Part shown: piece after piece, positions 1 through 10,242 of the stretch
How positions within the stretch are numbered: the first letter of the stretch is position 1
Layout: each line of letters starts with the position of its first letter
Origin: Pseudevernia furfuracea
Taxonomy: Eukaryota > Ascomycota > Lecanoromycetes > Lecanorales > Parmeliaceae
NCBI GenBank assembly: GCA_022315425.1
Contig: JAIUPT010000033.1
Coordinates: forward strand, 124,001 to 188,000
Reading direction: 5' to 3'
Length of the DNA stretch: 64,000 nt
The notes under the pieces: model-generated
The model's database searches: none
Told to the model about the DNA's origin: nothing
The model's input: only the letters and a program-made list of their open reading frames with translations
Position numbers and translations under genes: made by a program

Positions 1-421
1 TTCTCCGGGAACTTATTTCATGTAGGTCGTAATCTCATAGAAGTCAGCCTTCGAGCCTAACTGTGGTCGGGGTATTATCTGAGTCGTGTTAGATTCGAGT
101 CTCAGATCTTAATGACGCTGGTATATGGTGGTGGTCCGTGTAATGGTTTTGTCTTTCATATCTTTGATATGTCTGACAGCAAGTGATAACGGCACCCAGA
201 TTACTAAAGGCACCGTATTCCATTGGTATTTTCACCGCTCCGCAATCCTCCACTGAAGTTCACTAAAGTACACAAAGTTATTTCTCCGCGATTGATTTCC
301 GCTTCCTTTCCATGATGGAGAGCACAAGCCTCTTGAATGTTCAGCCCATCCAATTCTACAGAGGATCCACACGCAGCTCTGAGCTTAGAAGTGGACGGCG
401 GGGTCCTTGCTCAAGGTCGAC

Positions 422-1814
422 ATGGCCAACAGTACCACTGTGATAGAAATGGCCGCTCTACCCTCTTCCAAAGACCCATCAATTCCCTTGCAAAAGTCAA
501 TTGGAAGCACAGAGATCCCTGGGCCTATTGCTAGCCATGTCGTGGAGACCAAGCAGAAATGGAACAGCCCACGAATCAATACATACCGTCTGGCTGCCAT
601 ATTCTTTGCATTCATCAATTTTGGAATGAATGATGGCTCGTACGGTGCTTTGATACCATATGTAGGCAATCAACTAAGCAGTGAATCTGACAATGAAGGC
701 TGATCACTGATTTCTCCAGATCGAAGCAGACTACAGCCTTTCCTACACCATCACATCCCTCGTCTTCCTCTCTCCCTTTGCCGGCTACACCTTCGCTGCC
801 CTCTTCAGCGATCGTCTACATCGTCTTGGTGGCCGGCGTGGAATTGCCATAATCGCTCCTGCATCCAAGATTATCGCTTACATTGTCATTGCTACGCATC
901 CTCCATACCCCGCCGTGGTGACTATCCTTGCTCTTGCGGGAGTTGGCAATGGACTTCTCGACGCAGCATGGAACGCCTGGATTGGCACCTTGGACCATAC
1001 GAATCAGCTACTGGGGTTGCTGCATGGCTGCTATGGGCTTGGAGCGACGATCAGTCCGCTAATAGCTACCACTATGGTCACGAAGGGCCACCTGGGATGG
1101 TGGAAGTTCGAGTACATCATGATTGGTGTTTTGACTTTGGAAATCTGTGGAGGCACCTGGGCATTCTGGAAAGAGACGGGGCTGAAATACCGTGATGACA
1201 ACAGCAGCGCCGACAGCGATGAGAAGGGCAAGACCAGGCTGGCTTTGAATCAGAAGGTCACTTGGATTTGTGCGGTATTCCTGCTTGCCTATGTAGGAAC
1301 GGAGGTCTCCTTAGGTGGATGGATCGTCACCTTTATGATACGTGTCCGCCACGGTCAACCTTTCGCTTCTGGTATGACAGCCACGGGCTTCTGGCTCGGT
1401 CTCACTGTTGGACGGGTGACTCTCGGGTTCATCACTCCCAAGATTGGTGAGCGACTTGCTGTTGCCATCTACATTATTTGCTCTCTTGGGCTTGAGCTAC
1501 TGTTTTGGCTCGTGCCTCAATTTATTGTCTCTGCGGTTGCCGTTTCTCTCGTGGGCTTTTTCATAGGTCCTTTATTCCCGTCTGCCGTTATTATGGCAAC
1601 GAAACTGCTGCCACAAGAACTCCATGTGGCTGCTATAGGGTTTGCTGCTGCTATAGGCGGAGGAGGGGCTGCCGTACTCCCGTTTGCTGTTGGAGCAATA
1701 GCAAATGCCAGAGGCGTGCAGACTCTGCAGCCTATTGTCCTAGCATTACTGGCTATACTATTGGGTATATGGCTGTTGCTGCCACGGATACCTACTCATC
1801 TCCATGAAAGCTGA
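422..1814 (+). CDS. MFS transporter, FucP/BSC6-like
   Basis: Two exons, 422-661 and 720-1814 (444 aa), joined across a 58-nt intron (GTAGGC...CTCCAG) that keeps frame from ...GALIPY into IEADYSLSY. The product is a polytopic major facilitator: hydrophobic segments begin near residue 50 (AIFFAFINFGMNDGSYGALI) and recur to the C-terminus, with a soluble loop rich in Asp, Ser and Lys after the sixth segment (about 250-265). The first helix with N-x-G-x-x-D/N-G-S/A-Y-G and the SLVFLSPFAGY segment resemble the fucose-permease/BSC6-type branch of fungal MFS proteins; substrate is unknown. I chose ATG 422 because the open frame upstream begins only with TTG. Plasma-membrane location is assumed, not seen. 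Confidence 0.85.
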
Positions 1815-2997
1815 GATCAAGGTTGTTTCAGATGTAGGCCAGCTTTTTCGCAGTGCTATATACACGTAAAAGGCCCCATGGCTCATAGATACCAATCGAG
1901 CGTGAATGTCATCCAATACTCCAGAACGATTTACGAGGACGCTTCAATGTTCTCAATTTCAATGCCTGAGCAAAGCAGACCCTTTCGCACCTGCTCTATT
2001 ATGGCTCCAGGCAAAGTTTCAAAAGGAAAAGAAAGGGCGGTTAAAAGGGTACCATGTTCTAATAAATCGACATTAACAAGTGGTTGTCTCGCCGCTTTGA
2101 TGCTCACTCTTGTAGTAGACATGCAGATTGTTTGCTAGCCTCTCGGTACTCTAGATCCTTCCCGCCTTTTCTCCCACACCTTCCTTTCCATCGTTCCGCA
2201 TCTTCCATATGCATAATAAAAGCTTCCTTTCGCTTGATTGTAGGAGACTGCTGGTAGGGTTCATATACAGTGTATATAAACTTCATCAGATAGTTTCCGT
2301 GCCAATGCCTTTCGAAGATGTGCCCCGCCAAGGCGGAGAGAAACAGCGGTGTGACACTCCAGATCACCTGCCAACAATTAACATTACTTTAGAACATCCA
2401 ATAGCGTCTCAACATGCCGTACCCAATACAGTGTATGGATAAAATAACCTTCAACATTAACATTATTCTACCAATGGTTTTCGGAGGGATGAAACGCCCC
2501 CATGTGTTCGAGATACTTACGGACCTGCCTCACTCTCCATGTTCCATTCCTATCACTAAAACGGAGACTGTTGGAAGCTTCTTTGCTAGGCTTCTTCTCA
2601 ACTGTTAGGCATTTGGGAAGTTGTGTGGATATGTCTTCTGGTCTGACTCCCTGCTTGATGCCCTGTGTACTGCCATTGTTTGACCAGACACAAGTTTTTC
2701 TGTCTCGTTTATGAAATCATACCTTTCGACAGACTTGTAGCTCTTAGGGACGCCTTCTGGTATCGTTCTATAATGACGGTCTTGATTGTGCAATGACCGA
2801 TACTGCTAGACATATTTCTAGGCTGATACAAATACTCAAAGGGACTGGATACCTCCTGGCGTTATCAAGACGGTCATTGCTCAGCGTTATATAGTCAATG
2901 CTCGGCGCTGCGTATTCTAATCCTAGACAACTTCAACCATCAGAAATTTTCCAGATGAGTTCTTGTCTTGCTACAGACGCAAAGAGCTATACAAGCC
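1815..2997. other. intergenic, nothing recognised
   Basis: About 1.2 kb between the transporter and the Ser-rich protein. Only short unconserved open frames on both strands. No RNA gene or mobile element was recognised. It should hold the 3' end of the transporter and the promoter of the following gene. Confidence 0.5.
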
Positions 2998-4233
2998 ATG
3001 GAGATGAGCTCAGAGATATCATCCAATGCAGACGAGAGTGGAGCTAGAGAAGCGGAAGCTATACGCCTCAACAAGATGAGCTCAGACATACCACACAGTG
3101 CAGATCAGGGCACAGCTGGCACAGCTGGCACTGTGCAGCAAACGCCTCGAGATGCCCTTGATGACAAAATTGATGAACTGGAGCAAAGGCTAGTTGCTCT
3201 GACCGCCGACAATTCTCCTTCAAGGTCATCGAAAGCCAGCTTCCGGACCGCCCCAGAGCAGGTGTCACCACAACCACTCTCTCGAAATGCTCTGGGGAAG
3301 CGCAAGGAACAGGACTCGCCGAAGAGGCCAAATCCAGTCTTGTTTCCACCACAAGGCAGTAGACGTCAGAGTATCACCACCACACTGCCAGCACAGTCCA
3401 CTTCCCGGCCCACGACTTCACATCAAGCCTCTACGAGACCATCTACCAGACGCAGTTCTACAGTTCCTACTTCGCAGGTCCCTTCTGCATCTTCGTCCAG
3501 ACGCGAAGGTCGAGCACCACCATTGGCTTGTCCCTCAGCGCCTTCTTCCAGACGTGTAGCAACAGGCCAAGACTCGCGAGGTGCTTCGGCTTCCTCTTCG
3601 AGACACTCTTCTTTCAAGGTCAATCAGCCAACCGGCGCTCAGACTGGCCGACCTGCTGTTCGACACCGCAGGAACAAAACCACTTGGCCTCCCCCGACAA
3701 TCATCCCAGACGGAAGGCAGGCTCTCCAGTCTGTCCGAGCATTTTCGGACCTCCGCGACGACGTCTTCTCCGCCATGCAAGCCGAAGAGCGTCTGAAATC
3801 CAGCAGCCTGCCTACACTTCCACTTCCCGCAACAGCAAACACAACGGCATCGTCCTCGGTCTCGACGGCCGAGAATTCGGCCGGAGAAAGCTCGCAGAAC
3901 CCGCGCGAATATTCAAACCACGTCCCCGCTGCCAACATCGACTGGACTTTGCCATCCACCCGCCGTCGCGAGTACGAGAAGATCGACAAGGCGCGCAGCG
4001 GTCTCCGTGGCTTGATCCGACGTGTCACCCCGCGCATCCTGCGAAGGAACGGTCGGGTCGGGTTTCATGATGATGGAAAGGGTAGCGATGCAGGGACGGT
4101 GAGGAGGTTCAGGATGGATGTGGGGGATGGAGATGGCGCTGTTGACGGGATTGCAAAGAGCCCCTGGTGGAAGTTGGGCACGAAGAAGGCAAAAGGGAAG
4201 GGCAAGTGGTCTGCAGAGGAAGGAATCGAGTAG
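2998..4233 (+). CDS. disordered Ser/Arg/Pro-rich hypothetical protein
   Basis: Single-exon frame of 411 aa from ATG 2998 (the frame is open further upstream, but only from TTG). I do not recognise a family. Composition is low-complexity: long Ser/Thr/Arg/Pro tracts from about residue 70 to 210, and no membrane segment or signal peptide. A short acidic/hydrophobic stretch near residues 35-50 (DDKIDELEQRLVALTADN) could form a coiled coil. A more ordered basic patch near residues 320-355 (EYEKIDKARSGLRGLIRRV) is the likeliest conserved element. A small DNA tandem repeat at about 3108-3132 encodes GTAGTAGT. It is convergent with eL42. Confidence 0.7.
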   Translation: MEMSSEISSNADESGAREAEAIRLNKMSSDIPHSADQGTAGTAGTVQQTPRDALDDKIDELEQRLVALTADNSPSRSSKASFRTAPEQVSPQPLSRNALGKRKEQDSPKRPNPVLFPPQGSRRQSITTTLPAQSTSRPTTSHQASTRPSTRRSSTVPTSQVPSASSSRREGRAPPLACPSAPSSRRVATGQDSRGASASSSRHSSFKVNQPTGAQTGRPAVRHRRNKTTWPPPTIIPDGRQALQSVRAFSDLRDDVFSAMQAEERLKSSSLPTLPLPATANTTASSSVSTAENSAGESSQNPREYSNHVPAANIDWTLPSTRRREYEKIDKARSGLRGLIRRVTPRILRRNGRVGFHDDGKGSDAGTVRRFRMDVGDGDGAVDGIAKSPWWKLGTKKAKGKGKWSAEEGIE

Positions 4234-4467
4234 TCGGGCTCATAGTACACTGCCGAGGACGCGTGTGGGCGTGGATTTCGGCGTGCGTACAAGGTTAGGA
4301 TAGGTCTCGGAAGAGTCAAATGGAAGATTGCATAGTTCACAGTACTCGAGGAGACGCCACAAATCCGCTCTTGACGCTTCAAGGATTTCTAAGCTTCAGC
4401 TCCCAGTATGAGACTATTTTCCATAATGGAGCCACAGCAGAGCAACCACATCCATCCAGCAGCACAT

Positions 4468-4490
4468 CCCCCCCACCCCCCCCCCCTCCC
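4468..4490 (-). repeat. poly-C / G-quadruplex-like tract in eL42 3' UTR
   Basis: On the plus strand this is C7-A-C11-T-C3. In the eL42 mRNA it reads G3-U-G11-A-G7 and starts 30 nt after the stop codon. The runs satisfy a simple four-tract G-quadruplex pattern. Homopolymers this long are also prone to assembly length error. Confidence 0.6.
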
Positions 4491-4520
4491 TTCTCCATCT
4501 CCCCTCTTCCCAGCGCAACT

Positions 4521-5482
4521 CTAAAACACCAGCGCGGCCCCCTTGGTCTTCTTATCACCCCCCAGCTCGAAATGCTTGCACCGTTTCAGGGCCAACTGCG
4601 CCTTGGTCTTGCAGTTGGTGCATTCCAGCCTCAGCACCACCTTCTTGGTCGTCTTGGCCTTCTTGTGGAAGACGGGCTTCGTCTGGCCGCCGTAGCCGGA
4701 CTGTTTGCGGTCGTAGCGGCGCTTCCCTTGGGCGACCGAGGATGCCTGTGGGGGACGCACGGGGGGTGGTTGTTAGTTGCGGTGTGCTGGTTGAGGTAGG
4801 GTGAGGTGGGGTAGGGATCTAGGGATGCATGTGTGTGTGTATGTGGATGGATGGTGAAGGGTGTGTGAGAGGCGGAAGAAGAGAGTGGAGTGGTTGGTAC
4901 CTTGCCGGCTTTGTATTGGGTGACTTTGTGCTGCGTGTGCTTTTTGCACTCTTTGCCTTTGCAGTAGGTGCGGCGGGTTTTGGGGACCTGGATTTACGAT
5001 CCCTGCGTCAGAATTTGCCTCCTTTTTTCTCGAAGGGGGGACGTAGAGGCTCGAAACGTTGTTTCGAGAGTTGAGGACTCTCAAGGCTCGAGCTTGGGAC
5101 GGGGGGAGGGGATGTGGATTCCGGAACCACGTACGTTAACCTAGAGAAGAGACACGTTAGCAGAGGTACGGCTGAAGTATGATGGTTCGCAGTCCACGGT
5201 GTAGGTTGTAGGGTGCCTGGCGTGCTGATGCTCCTCCTCTTCAAAGCTGCTTTGACGGAGGATCTGAATTCCAGGGAGACCTTGCTCTCGCCTTTTGAGG
5301 GGTTTTCTCTGCGTATTGCTCTTCAAGCCATCCTTCCTCTGATTCAGGTCCATTGCAACTTCCTCCTCTACCGGCCCTCGCCTTCAGCTCGCCTTCCACC
5401 TCCGTACATTTCCCGCAGACCCAGCATGCTCTTCTCGGGGAGCAAGAGGTAGGAATGGAGTGAAATTTGGAGGGCTTACCAT
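4521..5482 (-). CDS. RPL42: 60S ribosomal protein eL42 (L44/L36a)
   Basis: Four coding exons in transcript order: 5480-5482 (ATG only), 5135-5140 (6 nt, Val-Asn), 4901-4987 and 4521-4745, giving 106 aa, the usual family length. The start MVNVPKTRRTYC, the zinc-type cysteine pairs (C12/C17 and the later CTNC) and the C-terminus KKTKGAALVF identify eL42 with near certainty. It sits by the E site of the large subunit. Residue 56 is Pro, the state tied to cycloheximide sensitivity in yeasts (family knowledge). Introns are 339, 147 and 155 nt, all GT-AG. I looked for C/D-box snoRNA motifs in the 339-nt intron and saw none. The micro-exon is flanked by CTCTAG and GTACGT, both strong sites. Confidence 0.95.
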
Positions 5483-5781
5483 TTTGACTGTGTTCGGGTG
5501 AGCTTTGTACAATAGAGTGGTTGATCTTGGTGTAGTCGCAGGCGCCGATGAGGTTCAGATTTCTAGAGTGGGATGCGGCTCGCTTGGAGATCTATGCCAA
5601 GGCGCTAATTTCGGGTGGCTGTCTCGCTGTCCTGGTTTGGTCCCTTGTATCAAGATTACAGTAATTGCTAGGAGTCTGGTTATACGCCGTTCTATGCTGG
5701 GCCTCCATGTCTAGTCTAGAGTGCGGTGATTCCCAGACACATTGCGCAAAGGAAATCTAGTGGAGCACAATGCTCAAGACC

Positions 5782-6845
5782 TCAATCGTGGTCGAAGTTG
5801 AAACCCCTGCCTTCATGATGACTATGCCCACCACCATACCACAAAGCGCCCTTCCGATTAACCAGTCCTTTCTCTTCTCCCACGGTCCAGCTCCCCTCGC
5901 TGGTCACACTGTCTTCAGACCAGTACTTAGCCCGTAGCTCCGTGTTGATTTCTTCTAGCTCTCTTACAAGTCCTTCGATCTTCTCATGATCAACGCCGTT
6001 GCCAATCTTGCTCGAGATATCCTTCTGAGTGATAAAGCGTGCAATTGTAAGATGAGAAGACGGGACAACGTAGCGAGAAGCCACCTCAACGCCCGCAGAT
6101 TTGCAAAGATCGTACATGTCTCTACGTAGATGGTGATAAGTATAAGCATCGGCATCCGCGGCTTTCTCGTCTGGCAAGCCTTCTCCAGCGGCCGGTAGAA
6201 AGCTCAAGGCTATGGCTGCAGCGTCGTAGCTGAGCATTGGCTTCACGAGTCGGGCTCGATGATCGTAAGTAAAATCTGCAATCTCCGATATCTTGCTCTC
6301 CATAGTGTTCACGAGATGCTCGATCTGGGCCTCTGTTTTGGAATGCGTGATTTCTAGGACGGTCATGTGCAGACACCCGATGGGCATGAGCCAGAGGCCT
6401 ACAGCAATGAGCATATAACCAGTCGGCAGTGGCCAACTACTGACTGGGTGCAAATTCAAGCAACCGCTTCTGTAAGATTTCCACGAGCTGCCGAATACGT
6501 TGTGGTGGTCTTGCCCAAAAAACCAGGCAGTTTCTCGGGTCGACGTATCCTGGATTTGCCTCTGCATTGACGAGTTTGTGCAGCACTCCGTCTATGATGA
6601 ATCCCGAGAACTCTGGAGAGAGTAGCTTGCTTCTTTGCTGGTCATTGCGGGTCTCGCGGTGCGTCTGATAGCGATGCTGGATTTGTTTCTGGGGCAATCA
6701 GCATTCCATCCATACGTACGCTTAATTTTGTGCTTACCGATTCTTGTTTACATGCTTCGAGTAGTGCATCGTATGGGTTATCAGTGGTGGAGTTGGAGGT
6801 GCCAGAGAGATCTGCGAAAACATTGCCATCGGCTGCGCGAGACAT
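5782..6845 (-). CDS. 2H phosphoesterase (RNA ligase / cyclic phosphodiesterase-like)
   Basis: Three exons (6738-6845, 6445-6688, 5782-6398) with introns of 49 and 46 nt give 322 aa. Two H-x-T motifs define the 2H superfamily: HMTVLEIT at residues 128-135 and HLTIARF at about 233-239, about 105 residues apart. Proteins of this type hydrolyse or transfer 2',3'-cyclic phosphates; the fungal clade is uncharacterised, so the substrate is open. No signal peptide or membrane segment is seen. ATG 6845 was chosen because the frame above it opens only with GTG. Both introns are needed: each join restores continuous family-like sequence (EACKQES/KQIQHRY and LLEFAP/SLWLMP). Confidence 0.85.
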
Positions 6846-7321
6846 TACTTCTGCGGAGACTTGACAGCGACCCTCCTGGGTCGGCGTTGCTTCAGCTGCT
6901 TTCTCGTGAGAATTTGGTCTCCAACGCTCGAAGGGCAGAAGCTTACTAATTCTAGACAGCCTTCTGTGACGAGACCCTTCATCCACGTTACAGAAGTGCA
7001 GATTGCGAAATACGGCTGTTTTCGGAATGTCGTCCTATTTCAAGTCGGTGCTATTCGAACAAGAGCAAGGGCAGAGACTCTTTAAATCGTAGATGCACTG
7101 GAAAGAAGCAGGTTCGAAATTCAAAGCAATGGGCGCAATTCCAGTCACTGACTCAGTCCTAATTGAGAGTTCTTAAATGAGTGGAATCAATGGCTTGGTG
7201 AACTGATAGTGAGGCAGTGAGTGCACAAATCAGAAAAGCAACTGAAGCTGGACGGTGAGTCGCTCGTTTAGAAGGCTGTAGATTCCAGTACGACTTTTGT
7301 ATTCTAGAGCACTAATGCAGA

Positions 7322-7490
7322 GACCTTTTCTGCGTCTCTTGGCATTGAAGGTCCGACGCCACCTCGCATTCATTTTTTTACTGTAACATGAGCATCTACT
7401 CCATAAACGCACAATCAAGTTGCAAATATTCCAAATAGTCAAATACGAGGCTATGTATCTTGCTCCAAAGACCACGTCTCAAGATCTCGC
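7322..7490 (-). repeat. inverted repeat arm 1 (decayed repeat)
   Basis: Read on the minus strand, this segment closely matches the plus strand of arm 2 (about 7885-8050). Shared blocks include TTTGACTATTTG, AGATGCTCATG, ATGCGAGGTG and CAATGCCAAGAGACGCA. Translated, both arms carry the same peptide core (FDYL.YL ... MLMLQ.KN.CEV.SDLQCQETQ). In this arm TAG and TAA interrupt it where Gln codons would fit. This is a relic of a repeated, formerly coding sequence; its family was not recognised. Outer boundaries are approximate. Confidence 0.6.
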
Positions 7491-7884
7491 TTTAAGGCCT
7501 CGTAACCTCCATCAAAGATATCTTCTTCAGCAGTATGCTTGAAGTGTTGTCGTGCATATTAATCGCACTCACTACAATAAATGGCGTATTGTAAAAAGTC
7601 TTTAAAGTCTTCTTCAAACGTGAGTCAAATACGTCTTCAATGACGTCTTATTCACGCTTTAAGAATATTAAATAACAACTCGATAAAAATATAATCCGAT
7701 GAGTAAGGAGGAAAGAATTTGATTATTAGACTAACAGGCTGAGTACACAATAATGAACTCATGACTTGATACATTTATAGGCGTTGTTTTCAATCTTAAA
7801 CGATACGAGTACTACATTATGTATCAATAGAGAATAACTTGATGCTCAGCTTTGACCTTAGCAGAAATATCAATGAGAAGATAT
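7491..7884. other. AT-rich spacer between inverted arms
   Basis: Noticeably AT-richer than flanking genes, with many TA steps and no coding potential. This is consistent with repeat-induced point mutation or neutral decay of an inserted element. No transposase could be read. Confidence 0.5.
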
Positions 7885-8050
7885 ATAATGACTCAATTAA
7901 GATGGCTTGTAGGGCGACGTTTGTATAGCTTCAAATTTGACTATTTGCGATATTTGATTGTTATTTGAGAGTTGAAGATGCTCATGCTGCAGTACAAAAA
8001 TGTATGCGAGGTGACGTCGGACCTCCAATGCCAAGAGACGCAAAGGATTT
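7885..8050 (+). repeat. inverted repeat arm 2 (decayed repeat)
   Basis: Partner of arm 1 in opposite orientation. The best-preserved part is about 7972-8040 (AGATGCTCATGCTGCAGTAC, then GCGAGGTGACGTCGGACCTC). Here the peptide core stays open across the positions that are stops in arm 1 (MLMLQYKN), though a TGA lies upstream. The two arms have diverged mainly by transitions. Confidence 0.6.
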
Positions 8051-10242
8051 TAAAGGATTGTGAATACGCTAACTGGCCCCACCCGCTCTTGGTTTCTCCA
8101 CTGCATCTTTCTTCATGCCTTTCGCACATCTCTTTGGGAATCATTGCTTGCTGATTGATGTCGTGAGGATAGTCTTCAGGCTCTGCTGGCTGCTACTGCT
8201 CAACGTTATAGAGTCCAGCAGGTTCTGGAGAAGCTAGTCCAGCGCCGGCATGGGTCTGCACCCCTCGGCAGAATAGCTTTTGCACTGCCATTTCCATTTA
8301 GGGTGGTCATAGGAGTGCTCACAGCCTTGGCTTCCCTCCATTGTATGCAGCATGTTTCAGGCCTTCGCTGCCTCTGTTCAGAAGAGCTCCTCCAGCTATC
8401 TTTTTTTCCAATCCAACAGTAAAGGACCACCATTTGCTATTCAGAATGGATAGCACCAGGATTCATGACATCCAGACGGTAATTAATGACCAAACATAAT
8501 CTTACGCTCTCCCACCGAGGTCCGTCTTGGGTTTCTTTGTCTGTGGTCTGTTTTCACGGAGTAATGGTTTTTCCTTGACCGAGCCTAACACTCAATAATT
8601 AGACTACCCGAAGATGGATATTATCCAAACCTATCACGGTCCCGGCCTTCACACCTGCCGTGAATATGTGTCCTTCTTGGTCCAACCATTCTTGGAGGCT
8701 GTGGATAGGCTTTCTTGATATAGCTCTTTGGCTGGTCGGACCATCAAGGTTCATGTCACTGTACTGTCTTTTGTCTCTCCAATATGGGTAGCCGTACATT
8801 TGGTGAGCTGACTTCATGTGAAGGACCTAGAGCTACTTTAGAGAGTAGTGTTCAGCTTTGTGTCTGTGCTTGCGCTCTATCTTACGAGCCGTCCTAGCAA
8901 TGGAACATAGAAGCAGGCCGGTGGATGCAGGAAAGAGGACGGTCTGATGTGACCCGGCAACCAGCATATAGAACGTGTTTTAAGCTAGAAGCAAATCAAG
9001 TTAGCGAATGGAATTTGACTCAAAGAGAATACTGCTTAGTTCAGGCAATGAGCCGTCAGGGGATTTTCGAATTTAGAGCAATGGGTGACATTTGAGAGGG
9101 TACGAGATAGCGAAGTTTGGCCTAGGCATACGGGATCCACTGCATGATACTGATAAGAAATCAACATCCTGTGCCCAAGAAGTTGGTGAGAGCGCTTACA
9201 TCAGAGAGAGTCTAGAGGCAATGGACTTCTAAAGGGACAATCGAATGAGAAACGCACGGCTACTTGATCTCCAGGAGGATTCTAGCACAGTCTGAGGGCC
9301 TTGAAGGGCAGCAGCGGCATAAACTGGAGGACATAGAGTACAAGGGTACAAGACTGCTCAAAACATCTCCAGACGGCTTCGTGCTATAAAAGGAGAGAAA
9401 TTGGTCTAAAGCCAGCAATGGCATGCTCAATCCCACGAATCTCAGCGCATGGAAAAACATGAATCTCAGCTCAGCTGCTAGGAAAGAAACCTCTCCTGAT
9501 GGACATTGAGAATGGCTGTGAGCTCTGAGGAGAGCCAAAGCAGAGAAAAAGCACAGAGCATTGAGCAAGCTAGAACCATATCATTGACTCCATATACCAG
9601 TGCTGTTAACCCTTGTTGCAATCAACTCCACTAATCCTCCAAAATACTTGCAAGAATTCTTGACCATGCACAGGAGTGCAGAGAACAAGCTAATCGGCAA
9701 AACCATGGGAGATCTCGCTAAACAAAACGCGCCAAGCGTAAACAAATCTGCACTCAAAATCATACGTCTGGAGTACATCTCACTGAACGCCCGTTATCCC
9801 ACCATATCAGCCCACACTGTCCTTACCAGTTTTTTGCCCACAGTCTCTACCCATAAGTTGCAGCTTCTCTTCCGAAGAGCTTGAGGATTGGTAGCTGGAA
9901 GACTGGTGTCGAAGGCGTGAAGGTGAGGGAGCGAGCTGAGCTCACTCGTCAATTCATCTTGGGTTTTCGGAGCTCGAGTATTCGTCCAGGAGCACACACA
10001 ACCTTCCAGATCTTCCACAATCACGTTGTTTACCTTCTATCCTCTGCCGCGCGTCTTCCCTTCTAACTAAGAGCTTGCTGCTGGTCAAAGGTTTGATACC
10101 ATGCCGCGATTCCTAAGCCTAGAAAAGCAATACTGATCTCAGATCGAAGCTTTCTTCGCGGTGAAAATAAAAACGAGAAAGAAAGAAGAAAGTGCGTCGA
10201 GCACGAAAGAGAAGTAGGTCGCTCCCTTCCCGTGTCTTCCTC
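8051..10242. other. intergenic, nothing recognised
   Basis: About 2.2 kb with only short open frames on both strands (for example a hydrophobic one at 9260-9568 minus and a basic one at 8206-8433 minus). None shows a family motif or sensible splice partners. No RNA gene recognised. The last few hundred bases should include the promoter and 5' UTR of the JmjN/JmjC gene. Confidence 0.45.

Noticed and set aside
5141..5479. snoRNA in the long first intron of eL42
   Set aside because: Ribosomal introns often host snoRNAs, but no paired C box (TGATGA-like) and D box (CTGA) at suitable spacing was found.
8206..8433. 75-codon basic frame on the minus strand
   Set aside because: No family motif, low-complexity basic composition, no splice partner, and it lies in a gene-poor region.
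9260..9568. 102-codon hydrophobic frame on the minus strand
   Set aside because: Looks like a possible membrane segment, but it lacks a conserved pattern and a sensible start context; similar frames occur by chance.
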